NCBI GenBank assembly: GCA_023213315.1 | Contig: JAKCPI010005363.1 | Coordinates: 62,001 to 126,000 of the forward strand | Origin: Euborellia annulipes | Taxonomy: Eukaryota; Arthropoda; Insecta; Dermaptera; Anisolabididae | Direction: 5' to 3' | Length of the DNA stretch: 64,000 bases | Made by a program: the position numbers and the translations under genes | Notes under the pieces: generated by a model | Seen by the model: only the letters and a program-made list of their open reading frames with translations | Database searches by the model: none | Told to the model about the DNA's origin: nothing | Shown: piece by piece, positions 45,999-56,424 of the stretch | Position numbering within the stretch: the stretch's first letter is position 1 | How the letters are laid out: each line of letters begins with the position of its first letter

Positions 45999-47433
45999 CA
46001 GTGGCGCAACCAGGGGGGGGGTTTTTAGGGTTTTAACCCCCCCCAGAAGAGAAAAAAAAATTCAAATTTCTATATATTATTACAAATTATTAGAAAAGAA
46101 AAAAAAATTGTATCCTTTTTATTATAAAAAAAATAATTTCTTAAAAATATGTTTATTTTATTTAAAAAAAATTTTAACAAAAATGAAAATTGCTTATTTT
46201 TCGTAAAGTATTAATATAAAATATATATATTATATATAAGAAATAAAAAAAAAACTAATTCTTTTGTTATTTCTTCTAAATCATAAAAAACAAAAGACTA
46301 ATATAAGTGTGTCTGGCTGGGTTCAATTTAAAGCATGAAGAAATTGAGCTATGAGGATGAAATTTTGTATTAAAGTTACACATCTCCCTGGACCGAGAAG
46401 GTCCGATGTCGGTGGACCCGAGCCATTGGGGGGGGGGGGGATGGCAGGGGTCGAAGACCCCCATCTAGGCGCTCCGGCCGCCTAAGAGGCAGTGGCGCCC
46501 CGAGGGGGGGCGGTCCGCCCCACGCCCCGAGCCGGCATAGGCCCCCATATATTTATAAAAAAAAAAATTTAATGAAAATTTCTCTTTGAGAGGCGCCGGG
46601 GCCCTTAGGGCTCAAGTAAAAATGGGAAAATTTAGATAAAAAAAGAAAATTTAATGAACATTTCTCTTTTAGAGGCCCCGGGGCCCTTGGGGCTCAAGTA
46701 AAAACAAAATTTAATGAAAATTTCTCTTTGAGAGGCCCCGGGGCCCTTGGGGCTCAAGTAAAAACAAAATTTAATGAAAATTTCTCTTTGAGAGGCCCCG
46801 GGGCCCTTGGGGCTCAAGTAAAAACAAAATTTAATGAAAATTTCTCTTTGAGAGGCCCCGGGGCCCTCAGGGCTCAAGTAAAAACAAAATTTATTGAAAA
46901 TTTCTCTTTTAGAGGCCCCGGGGCCCTTAGGGCTTAAGTAAAAATGGGAAAATTTAGATAAAAAAAAAACAAAATTTAATGAAAATTTCTCTTTGAGAGG
47001 CGCCGGGGCCCTTAGGGCTCAAGTAAAAATGGGAAAATTTAGATAAAAAAAAGAAAATTTAATGAACATTTCTCTTTTAGAGGCCCCGGGGCCCTTGGGG
47101 CTCAAGTAAAAACAAAATTTAATGAAAATTTCTCTTTGAGAGGCCCCGGGGCCCTTGGGGCTCAAGTAAAAATGGGAAAATTTAGATAAAAAAAGAAAAT
47201 TTAATGAAAATACCCCTTGGGGTTCAGGGATATACGGTATTTTAAAAATGTTTTTGTGTATGGAGGAGAGGGATATTAAAAGATGACCACCCCCCAAAAA
47301 AAAAAAATTCAATATAAGGCCCCCTCTTCTAGTTCCGCCCCAGGCCCCCAACTGCCTCGGTACGCCTCTGCAAAGAGGGGCTGCGCGTCTAGTCAAAACC
47401 CCCCCCCAGGAGCAAATCCTGGTTGCGCCACTG
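45999..47433. mobile_element. Non-autonomous hAT element carrying a minisatellite
   Basis: Perfect inverted ends CAGTGGCGCAACCAGG / CCTGGTTGCGCCACTG and an exact 8-bp duplication AATAGAGA (45991-45998 and 47434-47441). No transposase. The interior holds an array of about 60-bp units (46540-47215) and poly-C/G runs just inside both ends. A short piece resembling family R (46310-46385, AGCATGAAGAAATTGAGCTA) is also included. Confidence 0.85.
46540..47215 (+). repeat. Minisatellite, about 60-bp unit, roughly ten copies
   Basis: Unit: AAAATTTCTCTTTGAGAGGC, CCCGGGGCCCTTGGGGCTCA, AGTAAAAACAAAATTTAATG. Some units carry an extra ATGGGAAAATTTAGATAAAA segment, giving a higher-order pattern. Each unit has the palindromic CCCCGGGGCCC core. 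Open frames on both strands (46632-46937 and 47019-47396) are by-products of the repeat. Confidence 0.8.
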
Positions 47434-47725
47434 AATAGAGATTAGGTTTGTTTATTGTTTTAATAAAATACAAAATGCAATATATAGATCCCAAGTACAG
47501 TAAAGGAAACAACTCAAATTCAATCAATCTTTGGCCATCTATTGGCACCTGGTCAAGTTACTTAGATCCCTCCTTCTACAGTACTGGACTGTTTCAGAAG
47601 AAATATTAATATTTTAATATTTATCTCATATAGACCTATATAATTTAGACAATAGTTTATTAATCAGGATTCACAAGAACTTTGCAGCAAGGAGATTAAA
47701 TAAAAAATCTTCTATTTAATTTTTT

Positions 47726-47772
47726 ATTCGCCGACTTTTCAGTCGCCAATCACGACCTTCATCAGGACAAAT
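47726..47772 (-). ncRNA. Hammerhead-like motif E1
   Basis: Complement: ATTTGTC, CTGATGA, A, GGTCG...CGACT, GAAAA, GTC, GGCGAAT. Canonical core; stem II of about five pairs; helix III weakened (AA in place of AC). Confidence 0.6.
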
Positions 47773-48265
47773 ATTGTCAACTATACACGATCATGGATAT
47801 TTTACTGTCTATTGCAATCATATATAATTTCTTTTTAATTTGATATGTATTATCTGTATCACCTAAAAGTATCCACTCTAGCAGTGCACCCTATCGGTGA
47901 GAGAAACAACCATAACGATTAGCGAGAGCAGGTACCTTTTAATGGGTATTTAAAGCTAAGATGTTAATGATAATTAAATATTAAAAATTTATTATGTGTA
48001 AGGTTTTATTATGTGATTTATGTGTTGGACCCAACTGAATAAGGCGCTTGCTCTAATGTCTCTAAGCTTAGAGAGAAAGCTCTCTGTCACAACTCTCGCA
48101 AATGGATACTTTTGACTGATACAGATAATATAAAAATTATCATATACTTGCTTGCTTGGGGTCACTGTTTTCAATGAACAATTTTTATACATATCAAATA
48201 AAAAAAAAAATTGTAAATGATTGCAATGAATATTAAAATACCTAAGATCATGCTTAGTTGTCAAA

Positions 48266-48313
48266 TATTTGCCCTGATAAAGGTCGTGATTGGCGACCGA
48301 AACGTCGACGAAT
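48266..48313 (+). ncRNA. Hammerhead-like motif E2
   Basis: CTGATAA (core G-to-A change), A, GGTCG-TGATTGG-CGACC, GAAAC, GTC, GACGAAT. Stem II is perfect over five pairs; the core change probably lowers activity. Confidence 0.6.
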
Positions 48314-48424
48314 AAAAAATTAAATAAAAGATTTTTTATTTAATCTCCTGGCTGCAAACTTCCTGCGAATCCTGATTAATATAAATCACCAAGTTTTTGA
48401 ATAATTTATTATTTTTATTAAATA

Positions 48425-48490
48425 CTAGTTGCAAAGCCCGCCTTCGGCTGCGCCTCCTGGACCCCCTACCTCCACTCCGGGGGCAAGTTT
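48425..48490 (+). repeat. Fragment of the GC-rich CTCCTGGACCCCC repeat
   Basis: AAGCCCGCCTTCGGCTGCGC and CTCCTGGACCCCC are the reverse complement of the 10600-10640 segment, so this is an inverted partial copy. Confidence 0.4.
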
Positions 48491-50277
48491 ATTGCTAATT
48501 TGGGATATTTCTTGTTGCTAAGGAAGGTCTTGAGTTCAAGCGAGGGTAGCGACTGGGAAAAGCACAAAAGTGTCTATTTATGACTGTTTGAAGGGTCCGT
48601 CGTAGGCGTGCTCTACTATTTTTGTCAAGTGGCTGCGAGGCTCCTCCCACAGGCCTAGTCGTAATCCGGGAAAGCTGACTCACAGAGCAACTAACTGCCT
48701 CTCTATTTGAATCGTTTATTTCAGAAACCACCTAAGTGCGTTTTTTTCAACTTTTGGAAAACTAAAAAAACTGTTTTGCAGCTTAAGCATAGGTCTAGTC
48801 CTCTTCAAATATTTTTTTACCAAATCAAAAACATGCTATTGGGATAATCTAAAAGATGTATTTACCTTTAAATTGTACAGTAGCACCAAAAACACATGAT
48901 TTGAAATTTTGTCGCTTAGGTGCTTTCTGAAATAAACGATTCAATTTCCAAGCCAACTTGTCGATTTTGTGTTCCCATATTGAAGAAATTTGATTATAAT
49001 TAATTTTCCAAAATATTTAAGAGTTTCAAATTATTACTACGTTACTCCCTGGTCCATATACTACATGTATATGTGTACTTAATTTCAAATAGATTCATTA
49101 AAAATTGTGAATTTCTATAGTTTTTCCCATTTCATTTATCTTTATATATATATATACATAGATACAGTATTATTAAGCAATAGAGGGGAAATTGATTATA
49201 CAAAATCATAGCGGGTCAGGAGATTGCATTAGAATTAAAAAAATTTCACCTTTCGGATGTCAAGTTAATGTCCAATTAATCAAACATAAAAAGCCTTTGA
49301 TGATGTTTTCTTGAAGAATTTTTTTATCTTTAAGAGGACTCGTCGGCTTCCTCTCTCCCAGTCTATTAATTCCTTTTCTTTCTGCAACAAAAAAAATGTT
49401 TAAGATTATTACAACATCTTATTTCCTCATTTAATTATTCAAACTATAAATTTCTATATTCATAATTCTATCGTCTAATAAATGTATTATTATTTTAAAA
49501 AAGGGGACTTTCATCAAATGACAAATGCAAAAAAAAAATTGGCTTTTGTCATGGTGGATTATTCATGTGCTAACCTTCTGTCTCGAATCATGAATGACAT
49601 CATTGTAAAACGGATCTAGATTAATAATAAGTTTCTCTTTACGATTTAATAGTTTATTTTATAAAATTAATTTATGAGTTTCTTCTCTTGGGCTCTTAAT
49701 TGTGTCAGGAGTACTTATTTATTTACTCTGGGTCGAAGAAAGTAAGGTTAGTGAGTTTAATACAAAAGAAAAAGTGAACAATTGAAATCACCTTCTGTCG
49801 CTGCGTTGCTCTAATTTTTCTGTGAAAGCCTAAACCAGTAACTATTCATCTAATATATTTACAATTTAACGACGAAAAATTATCGCAACTGAATTAATAT
49901 TTCGCAAAAATTAAGTCATTGACTTTAATCCATATTTATTTAATTTTTTTAAAAGGGCCAAGGTGATTTTCTTGTAAATTTCGGCAAAGCCTAGTCAATA
50001 TTTAATAAATTAATAATCTGTTAATTGTTTGGTAATATGGAAATTTTATAATGCAAATTTGTTAGAAGAGAATCGTATGAAAGCAAGTGAATTGAGGTTT
50101 TTGGGGCTTCGCGAATTTAAAATACTGAAAAGTCAATTAATATGGAGATTTTTTTGGGGTCAATTTAATTTCCATCATAAGTAAATTCACACACACTCAC
50201 TTCATCAGAAATGAATGAATTTTAATAGACCAGCTACCTATAAATTGACTTATAATTAACATGGATGAAGCATTTTT
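48491..50277. other. AT-rich stretch, nothing recognised
   Basis: Two copies of a short phrase (CTGAAATAAACGATTC at 48928 and its complement at 48707) form a wide inverted repeat of about 40 bp around 48700-48950, suggesting another MITE, but I cannot fix its ends. The rest is unrecognised. Confidence 0.35.
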
Positions 50278-50865
50278 ATTTTCTCTTACCTATATATTAT
50301 ATAGAGAGAGAAAGTATTGGATTAATGTCAAAAACTCGATGTGGAGATTTTGATGGATGTTTTGAGGTCCCCTGAATCCAAAAAAGTGGTTTTCGGCTAG
50401 GAGGTTGAAATTTTATATTTAAGTTAGACACCCTCCTAGGGCTTGAAAATAAGCTTTTGATCAAAGTTGGCCAAAGAGTACTAGTACTTTACCGATGCAC
50501 TTTTTCAGTTTTTTTCGATTTTCTCAAAATTTGCTCCAAAGATTGATTAAAATTCAAAAATCAATTATTTTTTTTAGATGCTCTTTAAAATGTATATTCT
50601 CATTTTGCCATTGAAATCTTCTGAAGACCACTTTACTCTTGTACTCCATAGGAAGAATAGGAGAAATGGTTGCCATGGTAACAAAATATGAATATTTTTC
50701 AGAACTTATAAATTTTACATCATGAATTCTAATATATCGGCTGAAACTAAATAAATGTCGACACAAAAAAATCTGGTGTGACAAGCACAGAACACAACTT
50801 TCTCTTGCCGAAGTGTAAGAGAAAGTTATGTGCTGTGCGACCAGTCATACCAGTTTTTTAATTTA
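50278..50865 (+). repeat. Repeat family R, copy 7
   Basis: Runs from TTTTCTCTTACCTATATATT through GTACTAGTACTTTACC, GGTTGCCATGGTAAC and the terminal palindrome at 50763-50858. It lacks the GT/TCTG microsatellite, showing that this part is variable. Confidence 0.7.
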
Positions 50866-51270
50866 TAGAGTAGAGATGGTCAAGATTATGGTCATTTTGG
50901 ATTTATTTTTCTAAATCCTATTCGATCCTGGATTTTGGATATGGATTCAAATCCGTCAGATAAGAGAGATTTGAATTGACATTCAAATTCTCTCTTTGGA
51001 TCTAGGATTGCAACTAAATTCTTTTCCAAAGGGTAACTGGATTTAAAATCCTTTTAAAAAAAATATTATTGACGAGAAATCCGTTCCTTAAAAAAAAGGT
51101 CAAATTAACACTCCTCAACGACCTTGACGTCCGACTCGATTTTGATTCACAGCAAAGGCCGAAATTCAAAATAAATAGATTTATAGATAAAGCAACATAA
51201 CGTTATAAATGTTGTTAGATAAAAAATATCTTCTTTAAAATTATTATTTGAAGGAAATTATATGAATACA
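50866..51270. other. Intervening sequence, nothing recognised
   Basis: Imperfect short tandem GGATTTTGGATATGGATTC-type sequence near 50900-51060. No gene or classified repeat. Confidence 0.35.
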
Positions 51271-51512
51271 AGGGCGGATCCAAAGGTGTTTCTCGGGAGG
51301 GGGGGGCGTAATCTGGTGTGAGTGGTCGCACAACACACTATTTTTTCCTAATTTCGGTAATTTAAAGGCTCATTCTGTACTTGTTTGCCAGAATATAAAT
51401 ACAAATCAAATTTTTAAGTATTAATTTTTAAAATTTTACATTAAAATTAATTTTTTTTTTCGAAAAAAGTATTTTTTTCAAATCTCGGGGGGGGGGGGGG
51501 GGTATTACCCTC
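51271..51512 (-). mobile_element. hAT MITE, family Q copy 3 (one end lost)
   Basis: Inverted relative to the copies at 7.9 and 9.6 kb: starts AGGGCGGATCCAAAGG, includes AATCTGGTGTGAGTGGTCGC and the AATTTTTAAGTATTAATTTT block, and stops in a G-run. The other terminal repeat is missing. Confidence 0.6.
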
Positions 51513-52499
51513 TTTACTAATCTAATTTATTCTTAGCCGCACCCAGGCTGACGTTTCGGTTCCTTGTCTAGACCTTGTCTAATTTTAGTAATTATTATTT
51601 TGTAATTAATTATATTAATCGATAGCAAAAATGTATAAAAATTCTTCTTTTCGCTAGTTCGTCAAGGTTTATTACTTTAGAAAATGAAAGAATCTTAAAA
51701 TTTAATAATAATATTATATAAAATTAATAATTAAATATTTTGGGTGTTAGAGATTTCCTTTTAACATTTTTTTTAGTTATTCTTTGAAAATATTCGCTTG
51801 ATTAAATCCTTAAAAAAAAATTTCACCGTTTGAGAGTTCATTTGATTAAGTTGACAAATCTAACGGCGATTCAAGGCAAGGGCTGTGAAAGCTCCTGTGC
51901 AAGGAATTTCAATGCGATGTCATAAACTTCAATTTTATCGGCTGATACGTGAAAAAAAAGTGCCCAAGTTCAGTGTCGTGGCATTGACCAGAGCAGAGAG
52001 AAACCGGAAGTGATCCGAGGGTTTCCCTTTCGGTGAAAGTAGGGTTCGATCCCCCGAATCTATGGACCACTCACTCAATGCACTACCTCAATGCCTTTTT
52101 CGGCAATTTCGTCACTACTAGAAAACTCTATTTGATTTTCTTCTTTTTAATTAATTCCTTGCGTTTCGCCTATCATCTATTAACCTGGCGAATAGACCTT
52201 GGGGGATTGATCTTACGAGTTAATTAAACGGCCTACACATAACACAAGAGAGTCAATTTCTTAACCTTTTTCGTATAATTAATTTTCAAGCTTGGGTTTT
52301 GTGTAGGCTGTTTAATTAACTAGCAAGGTAAACGTTTGCCTATTTTACAAGTTAGCTTCTTCTTCTTCTTCATTCATATTCATTCTATTTCGAAATATGA
52401 GACTTGGACAATGCAAAAATTATTCTTTTTTAAAACTGCGACAATTCGGGTGCAAGTTGGACACTTCCGCAAGAACAAAAATTAGGCTATTAGGTGTTA
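51513..52499. other. AT-rich stretch with a 3' ribozyme half
   Basis: 51546-51590: the complement has GGAACCGAAACGTCAGCC, the 3' half of a Penelope-type hammerhead, but no core CUGANGA is visible. 52235-52320 has an imperfect inverted repeat (GTTAATTAAACGGCCTACAC and its complement). No genes recognised. Confidence 0.35.
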
Positions 52500-52860
52500 T
52501 TTTGGGATAGATATAAAAAATCTGGTGGGTGTGGTAGCATAGCACATAACTTTCTCTGAATGTTGTGTTCTGTGCTTGTCACACCAGGTTTTTTGTATCA
52601 ACAGAGATTCCGCCAATATATGATAATTCAAGATGTAAATTGTATAAACATAGAAAAATATTATTATTATTATTATTTCTCCTAAATTTCCTATGAAGTA
52701 TAAAAGTAAAGTGTTTCAAACAATTTTTTGGGCAAAATGAGAATATAATTTTAAAGAGCATCTAAAAAATAATTAATTTATAAATTTATTATGAGAGTAT
52801 TTTGAGAAAATCGAAAAAAAAAAAAAAAAAAAAAAAAAAAACTGAAAAAGTAAACTTAAA
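52500..52860 (-). repeat. Repeat family R, copy 8 (truncated)
   Basis: Terminal palindrome (52505-52592, partly deleted in its middle), then the complement of CATTTTGCCxTTGAAATC and TTTTTCGATTTTCTCAAAAT. It ends at an A-run near 52840. Confidence 0.6.
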
Positions 52861-52869
52861 TATAATTCC

Positions 52870-54557
52870 ATCGAAATGTTTTTATTAAAGCTTTTGTGGT
52901 TTGTATTATTATTATTATTATTAATATTATTATTATTTCGTTTTTCTTTGAACCTTTATAATTCTTCCATAGGTTTCCCCAGGGCTCCGACACACCTAGG
53001 GTCCCCTATGGATTTGCTTCTTTTCCAGTGCTGCTCTTCCAACAAGGATAGTCAGCAGTCACTGGAAACCGGTATCGTGTTGGCGGAGTAGGCGCAACGA
53101 GCCGAGTAGGACCGCTTTCTGCATCCGGCCTGCAATATTTTCTGCTTTCTGACTGCAGGCTGGAATGATCTTTAAGCTCGAGAGCAGCGAGTGCCTAACA
53201 CCGCCGAGGACGCCAATGATGAGGACGACTATCTTGACCGAGTAGCCTCTATTCATCTGTCTCAGTTCGGCCGCAAGATCTTGGTATTTTGTCCGTTTAT
53301 CCTCCTCTTTGGCTTCAATGTTCGCCTCGGCCGGAGCCGAGAACTCGATGATATAAATCATCTTATCCTTAACATCGAGGAGGACAATATCCGGCTTGGT
53401 GGCTTGAATCAGCCGGGTAGTTGAGAACGAGAAGTTCCAATATATGCGGCACCTCTCATTCTCAACAACGGACTCGATATCCCCGGGAGCGTATGGCAGC
53501 ACAGGTGTCTCATCAACACCGTAGGAATGGCGCAAATGATAGTACACCACCCTCAATGCCGCATTGTGGCGGTACACATAGGCGGTGGGAGCATATTTTG
53601 GGCAGGCTGAAAGAAGGTGGTAAAGTGATTCCTCATGCTGCCCACAGGCCCTACAATCTGTAGAGCCTTCCACGCCCATAATACGTCGGCGATACGAGAG
53701 GGTGTTGATCACGCCATCCTGGCAGGCAAAGATGAATCCCTCAGTCTCGGACCTAAGCCCAGCAGCCATCAGGAAGCCGAACGTACGCGACGCCGACAGA
53801 CCACAAGAATCAATTCCACGGAAAAAACTTCCATGTAATGGTCTGTCGACATGCTGTTGATATAAGGTCTTCAGTTCAGCCACTCTGACGCGGCGTCCGG
53901 CCTCAGACGGCAGAAGGCCTGCGAGATTATTCTCCAGCCCCCTCCGCCCCGCCAAGTCCAGTTCCAGACCAAGAGACTCCGCGGCCCGTTTTGCTGCCTT
54001 ATATAGAAACGCTCCCACACCTGCCATTTCATGGTCATGGACCATCTGCAGAAGGGGATCTGACCGTTTTGAGACTTTGATGGCTGTCTGGAGGACTACT
54101 CGATCGTAGAGGCACTCCAGGCTCAGGAGGCCCCGGCCCCCTTGACGGCGTGGGATGTAAAGCCGGGGAACCGAAGATCTGGGATGAAGACTGCGACTCA
54201 TGTTCATAATCTTTCGAGTCATCCTGTCCAATTCGCGAAGCTCGTTTGCTAGCCACTTCACCGACCCAAAGGTATGAAGCAGGACTGGAACGGCAAGCAT
54301 ATTCGAGGCGGTGATCTTATTTCTTCCTGTTAGTTCGGAAGACCAAATCCGTCTCATAATTCGCTTATACTTGCCGCAAAGAGACTCTTTGATGGAATTT
54401 GTATCTTGACTCTGGCGCTGTGCCACACCTAGGTACTGATAAGTCTCCTCGGCGCCGAGATGGTGTATGACGCCTCCATCAATGAGCAACGCGTCCCGTT
54501 CAGAGCTCCCCGATCTTCCCTTCCTAAGATGCACCACTGCGCACTTGTCCAACCCTA

Positions 54558-54605
<48 letters not shown>
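52870..54605 (-). mobile_element. R4/Dong-like non-LTR retrotransposon, 5'-truncated, in TAA repeats
   Basis: The coding part (53059-54552, minus) is bounded on both sides by (TAA/ATT)n: 52903-52936 at the 3' side and 54556-54605 at the 5' side. Dong elements of the R4 clade are known to insert in TAA repeats, and the encoded restriction-like endonuclease fits that clade. The body starts abruptly within the RT domain next to the repeat, so it is 5'-truncated. About 110 bp of 3' UTR precede the tail. Confidence 0.7.
53059..54552 (-). CDS. Non-LTR retrotransposon polyprotein C-terminus: RT thumb, zinc knuckle, restriction-like endonuclease
   Basis: 497 codons without a stop. The first Met corresponds to a TTG (LDKCAVVHLRKG), so this is the continuation of a longer ORF, not a true start. 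Residues 1-160 are the post-catalytic RT/thumb region (YLGVAQ, AVPVLLHTFG, RRQGGRGL). C300-x2-C303-x8-H312-x4-C317 is the CCHC knuckle. KPDIVLLDV (D388), IIEFSAP (E403) and KRTKY (K419/K422) form the PD-(D/E)xK endonuclease that nicks the target. The RT catalytic YxDD is absent through truncation, so this copy cannot move on its own. The clean frame suggests a young insertion. Confidence 0.85.
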   Translation of the reverse strand: MDKCAVVHLRKGRSGSSERDALLIDGGVIHHLGAEETYQYLGVAQRQSQDTNSIKESLCGKYKRIMRRIWSSELTGRNKITASNMLAVPVLLHTFGSVKWLANELRELDRMTRKIMNMSRSLHPRSSVPRLYIPRRQGGRGLLSLECLYDRVVLQTAIKVSKRSDPLLQMVHDHEMAGVGAFLYKAAKRAAESLGLELDLAGRRGLENNLAGLLPSEAGRRVRVAELKTLYQQHVDRPLHGSFFRGIDSCGLSASRTFGFLMAAGLRSETEGFIFACQDGVINTLSYRRRIMGVEGSTDCRACGQHEESLYHLLSACPKYAPTAYVYRHNAALRVVYYHLRHSYGVDETPVLPYAPGDIESVVENERCRIYWNFSFSTTRLIQATKPDIVLLDVKDKMIYIIEFSAPAEANIEAKEEDKRTKYQDLAAELRQMNRGYSVKIVVLIIGVLGGVRHSLLSSLKIIPACSQKAENIAGRMQKAVLLGSLRLLRQHDTGFQ

Positions 54606-54700
54606 TTGGAGGTTTTTAATTATAGACCACATTTGTTATTAATTATTTATTAAAAATATAAATACTGTACAACATATAATTAAAAACTCCCCCCTAATAA
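54606..54700. repeat. Palindromic family P, copy 3 (truncated)
   Basis: GTTTTTAATTATAGACCACA and TATAATTAAAAACTCCC are inverted ends as in copy 1, with ATTAATTATTTATTAAAAAT between. The central palindrome is deleted. Confidence 0.45.
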
Positions 54701-54745
54701 TTCCATCAAAATCTTGACATGAAACCAATACTTTCTCTATATATA
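54701..54745 (-). repeat. Repeat family R fragment
   Basis: CCATCAAAATCTTGACATGA and CAATACTTTCTCTATATATA are the start of R on the minus strand. Another scrap (TATATATAAGAGAAAGTAAT) lies at 55323-55342. Confidence 0.5.
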
Positions 54746-54950
54746 AGCTTACTAACATATATGAAGGAGTCGGGCGCAGATATTGCCAACCCACAAATAT
54801 ATAGTTCTGAGATATTTCAGTTTTAAACTTTGTAAAGAATATAAAAACCATTAGGAAGTTTTGTGATGAAGATCGGGGCAGTCTGGTGGATATTATTGAG
54901 AAGGATGAATAAATAAATCCGGAGCAATTTATTTGGTTTAATTCCTTCCG

Positions 54951-54998
54951 CTATAAGTCAACGTTTTGGGGCCAAAACGGCTCCTTCTTCAGAACCAT
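54951..54998 (-). ncRNA. Hammerhead-like motif F1 (GAAA changed)
   Basis: Complement: CTGAAGA, A, GGAGCC...GGCCCC, AAAAC (G12 replaced by A), GTT, GACTTATAG. The lost G12 should impair catalysis. Confidence 0.45.
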
Positions 54999-55094
54999 GC
55001 GGTGTCAAAAGCAAAAACAATTAGCCCTCAATTTTGTCATAAATGCTGTGGTTACTTTCGCTACAAGACATGTGTCAAAGGCAATGGTGCCAAA

Positions 55095-55140
55095 CGAATG
55101 ATGATTTGAGTTTTGGCCCCGAAACGTTGACTTATAGCGG
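55095..55140 (+). ncRNA. Hammerhead-like motif F2 (5' core eroded)
   Basis: GGCCCC, GAAAC, GTT, GACTTATAGCGG are intact, but the CUGANGA strand reads ATGATGA within diverged sequence. Complementary damage to F1: each copy keeps the part the other has lost. Confidence 0.4.
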
Positions 55141-55164
55141 AAGGAATTAAACCAAATAAATTGC

Positions 55165-56026
55165 CTGAACATCAGTTTGTTCTTTTTTGGTACATTCAGC
55201 GCATTCTAATGGCAATATCAGGCTGAGAAACAAATTGTACAACTAGTACAGACCTTTGCTCAACTGATGGTGCTGAAAAGTCATAATTGCAGGTTAACAC
55301 TATCTGCAGCCGATCCCTTCTTATATATAAGAGAAAGTAATATTCTAATAGACAAGAGACACCTTCGCACTTTACTTATTTTAATCATTACTTTTGGAAC
55401 CCCTCAAAATTTACTTTTTATTTTTTGACTCTTGGGAGGGTGAAGATGAAACGAAAGTTGACATTCGGGTTCGGAGGGTCTCACGGTCTAGAGAAGAATA
55501 GCAAATTTTAAATATTTATTTATTCTAAGCAATTATTTCAACACGCCATTATATCCTTGAGTATAATTTCCAAATTGATCCCACACAAAATGGATTATTT
55601 TCTATAAATCCGTTACAATATACAGTACGTTATGTAAAATATTATTATTATTAAGGTTAGTTTTCGAATAAAATTAAAATAAAAAAAAAAAAAATGAACT
55701 TGAATGGATTTTGAAAGCAGATAACCCTCAATGGAACTCGCATATTTTTTAGCCAATATAAAGGAAGTTTAAATGTACCCAAATTTCAATTTATTAAAAA
55801 CGAAGACAAAAAAAAAAATAAGTTAATGAAATCCTTGAAATATTTTTCTAGATTGAATTATCATAAATTAAATATTATAGAATGAAAAAAAAAATTCATT
55901 ACAATAAGATTTTATGAAAAGTAATAAAAATGGCATTTTGAAAGCGTTAACTGAAAATTTTATAGTTGAAAAAGAGGGTGGTTCTGGCATTCAAAAAAAT
56001 AATAAAAAGTAAAAATTATTAAAATT
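55165..56026. other. AT-rich stretch, nothing recognised
   Basis: No coding sequence. Only a small R-family scrap at 55323-55342. Confidence 0.4.
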
Positions 56027-56135
56027 GAGAAAACATATGAAGGAAGTTTACTTCTTATTTAAGCCAGATCTTCAGGCAGGTATTATAATATTATCTGGCT
56101 TAAATAAGAAGTAAACTTCCTTCATATGTTTTCTC
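56027..56135. repeat. Perfect 43-bp hairpin
   Basis: Arms 56027-56069 and 56093-56135 are exact reverse complements over 43 bp (start GAGAAAACATATGAAGGAAG); the loop is 23 bp and contains CTTCAGGCAGG. Perfect identity means very recent origin or gene conversion between arms. It may be a ribozyme-pair element with the middle deleted. Confidence 0.75.
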
Positions 56136-56324
56136 ATCATATGACTCTTGCAACTTCCTAAATTCTACATTATTAAAATTGTTCCTATGAGGAGAGGGAG
56201 TTGCTGTGACATCCCGTCCTGTGAAAGGGACGTAAAGAATGTTCTCTCTCAGTGAGTCGATGCTGAGGGAGTCCCTCCTCAAACTAGGATTTGATTTTCG
56301 GTTAACTGTGGTTTATTTGTAAAA

Positions 56325-56370
56325 TTACAACGTTTCGGCCACTCATTCTGTGGCCTTCTTCAGGAACAAT
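56325..56370 (-). ncRNA. Hammerhead ribozyme motif G1
   Basis: Complement: ATTGTTC, CTGAAGA, A, GGCCAC...GTGGCC, GAAAC, GTT, GTAATTT. All core bases fit CUGANGA/GAAA; stem II is six perfect pairs; stem I is weak. Confidence 0.6.
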
Positions 56371-56424
56371 TCTGACCATATTACAAAGATTGTTATATCT
56401 GTAACAATTTTTGTAGTCTTAACT

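Larger units (their letters stand above)
47659..48381. mobile_element. Ribozyme-pair element E (largest)
   Basis: Arms of about 75 bp (left from ATTAATCAGGATTC, right ending GAATCCTGATTAAT) enclose outward-facing hammerhead motifs at 47726-47772 (minus) and 48266-48313 (plus). The spacer of about 490 bp has further inverted stretches (ATACATATCAAATTAAA-type) and no convincing ORF. Confidence 0.65.
54924..55164. mobile_element. Ribozyme-pair element F
   Basis: Near-perfect 44-bp inverted arms (left GCAATTTATTTGGTTTAATT..., right its complement) with outward-facing hammerhead-type motifs: minus at 54951-54998 and a 3' half on plus at 55095-55140. No target duplication identified. Spacer about 100 bp. 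Confidence 0.6.

Noticed and set aside
46632..47396. Repetitive open frames (SPKGPGASQ- and RGPGALGAQ-type repeats)
   Set aside because: By-products of the 60-bp minisatellite, a multiple of three in length, open on both strands.
53191..53838. Plus-strand open frames opposite the LINE polyprotein
   Set aside because: Shadows of the GC-richer minus-strand coding sequence; no domain signature.
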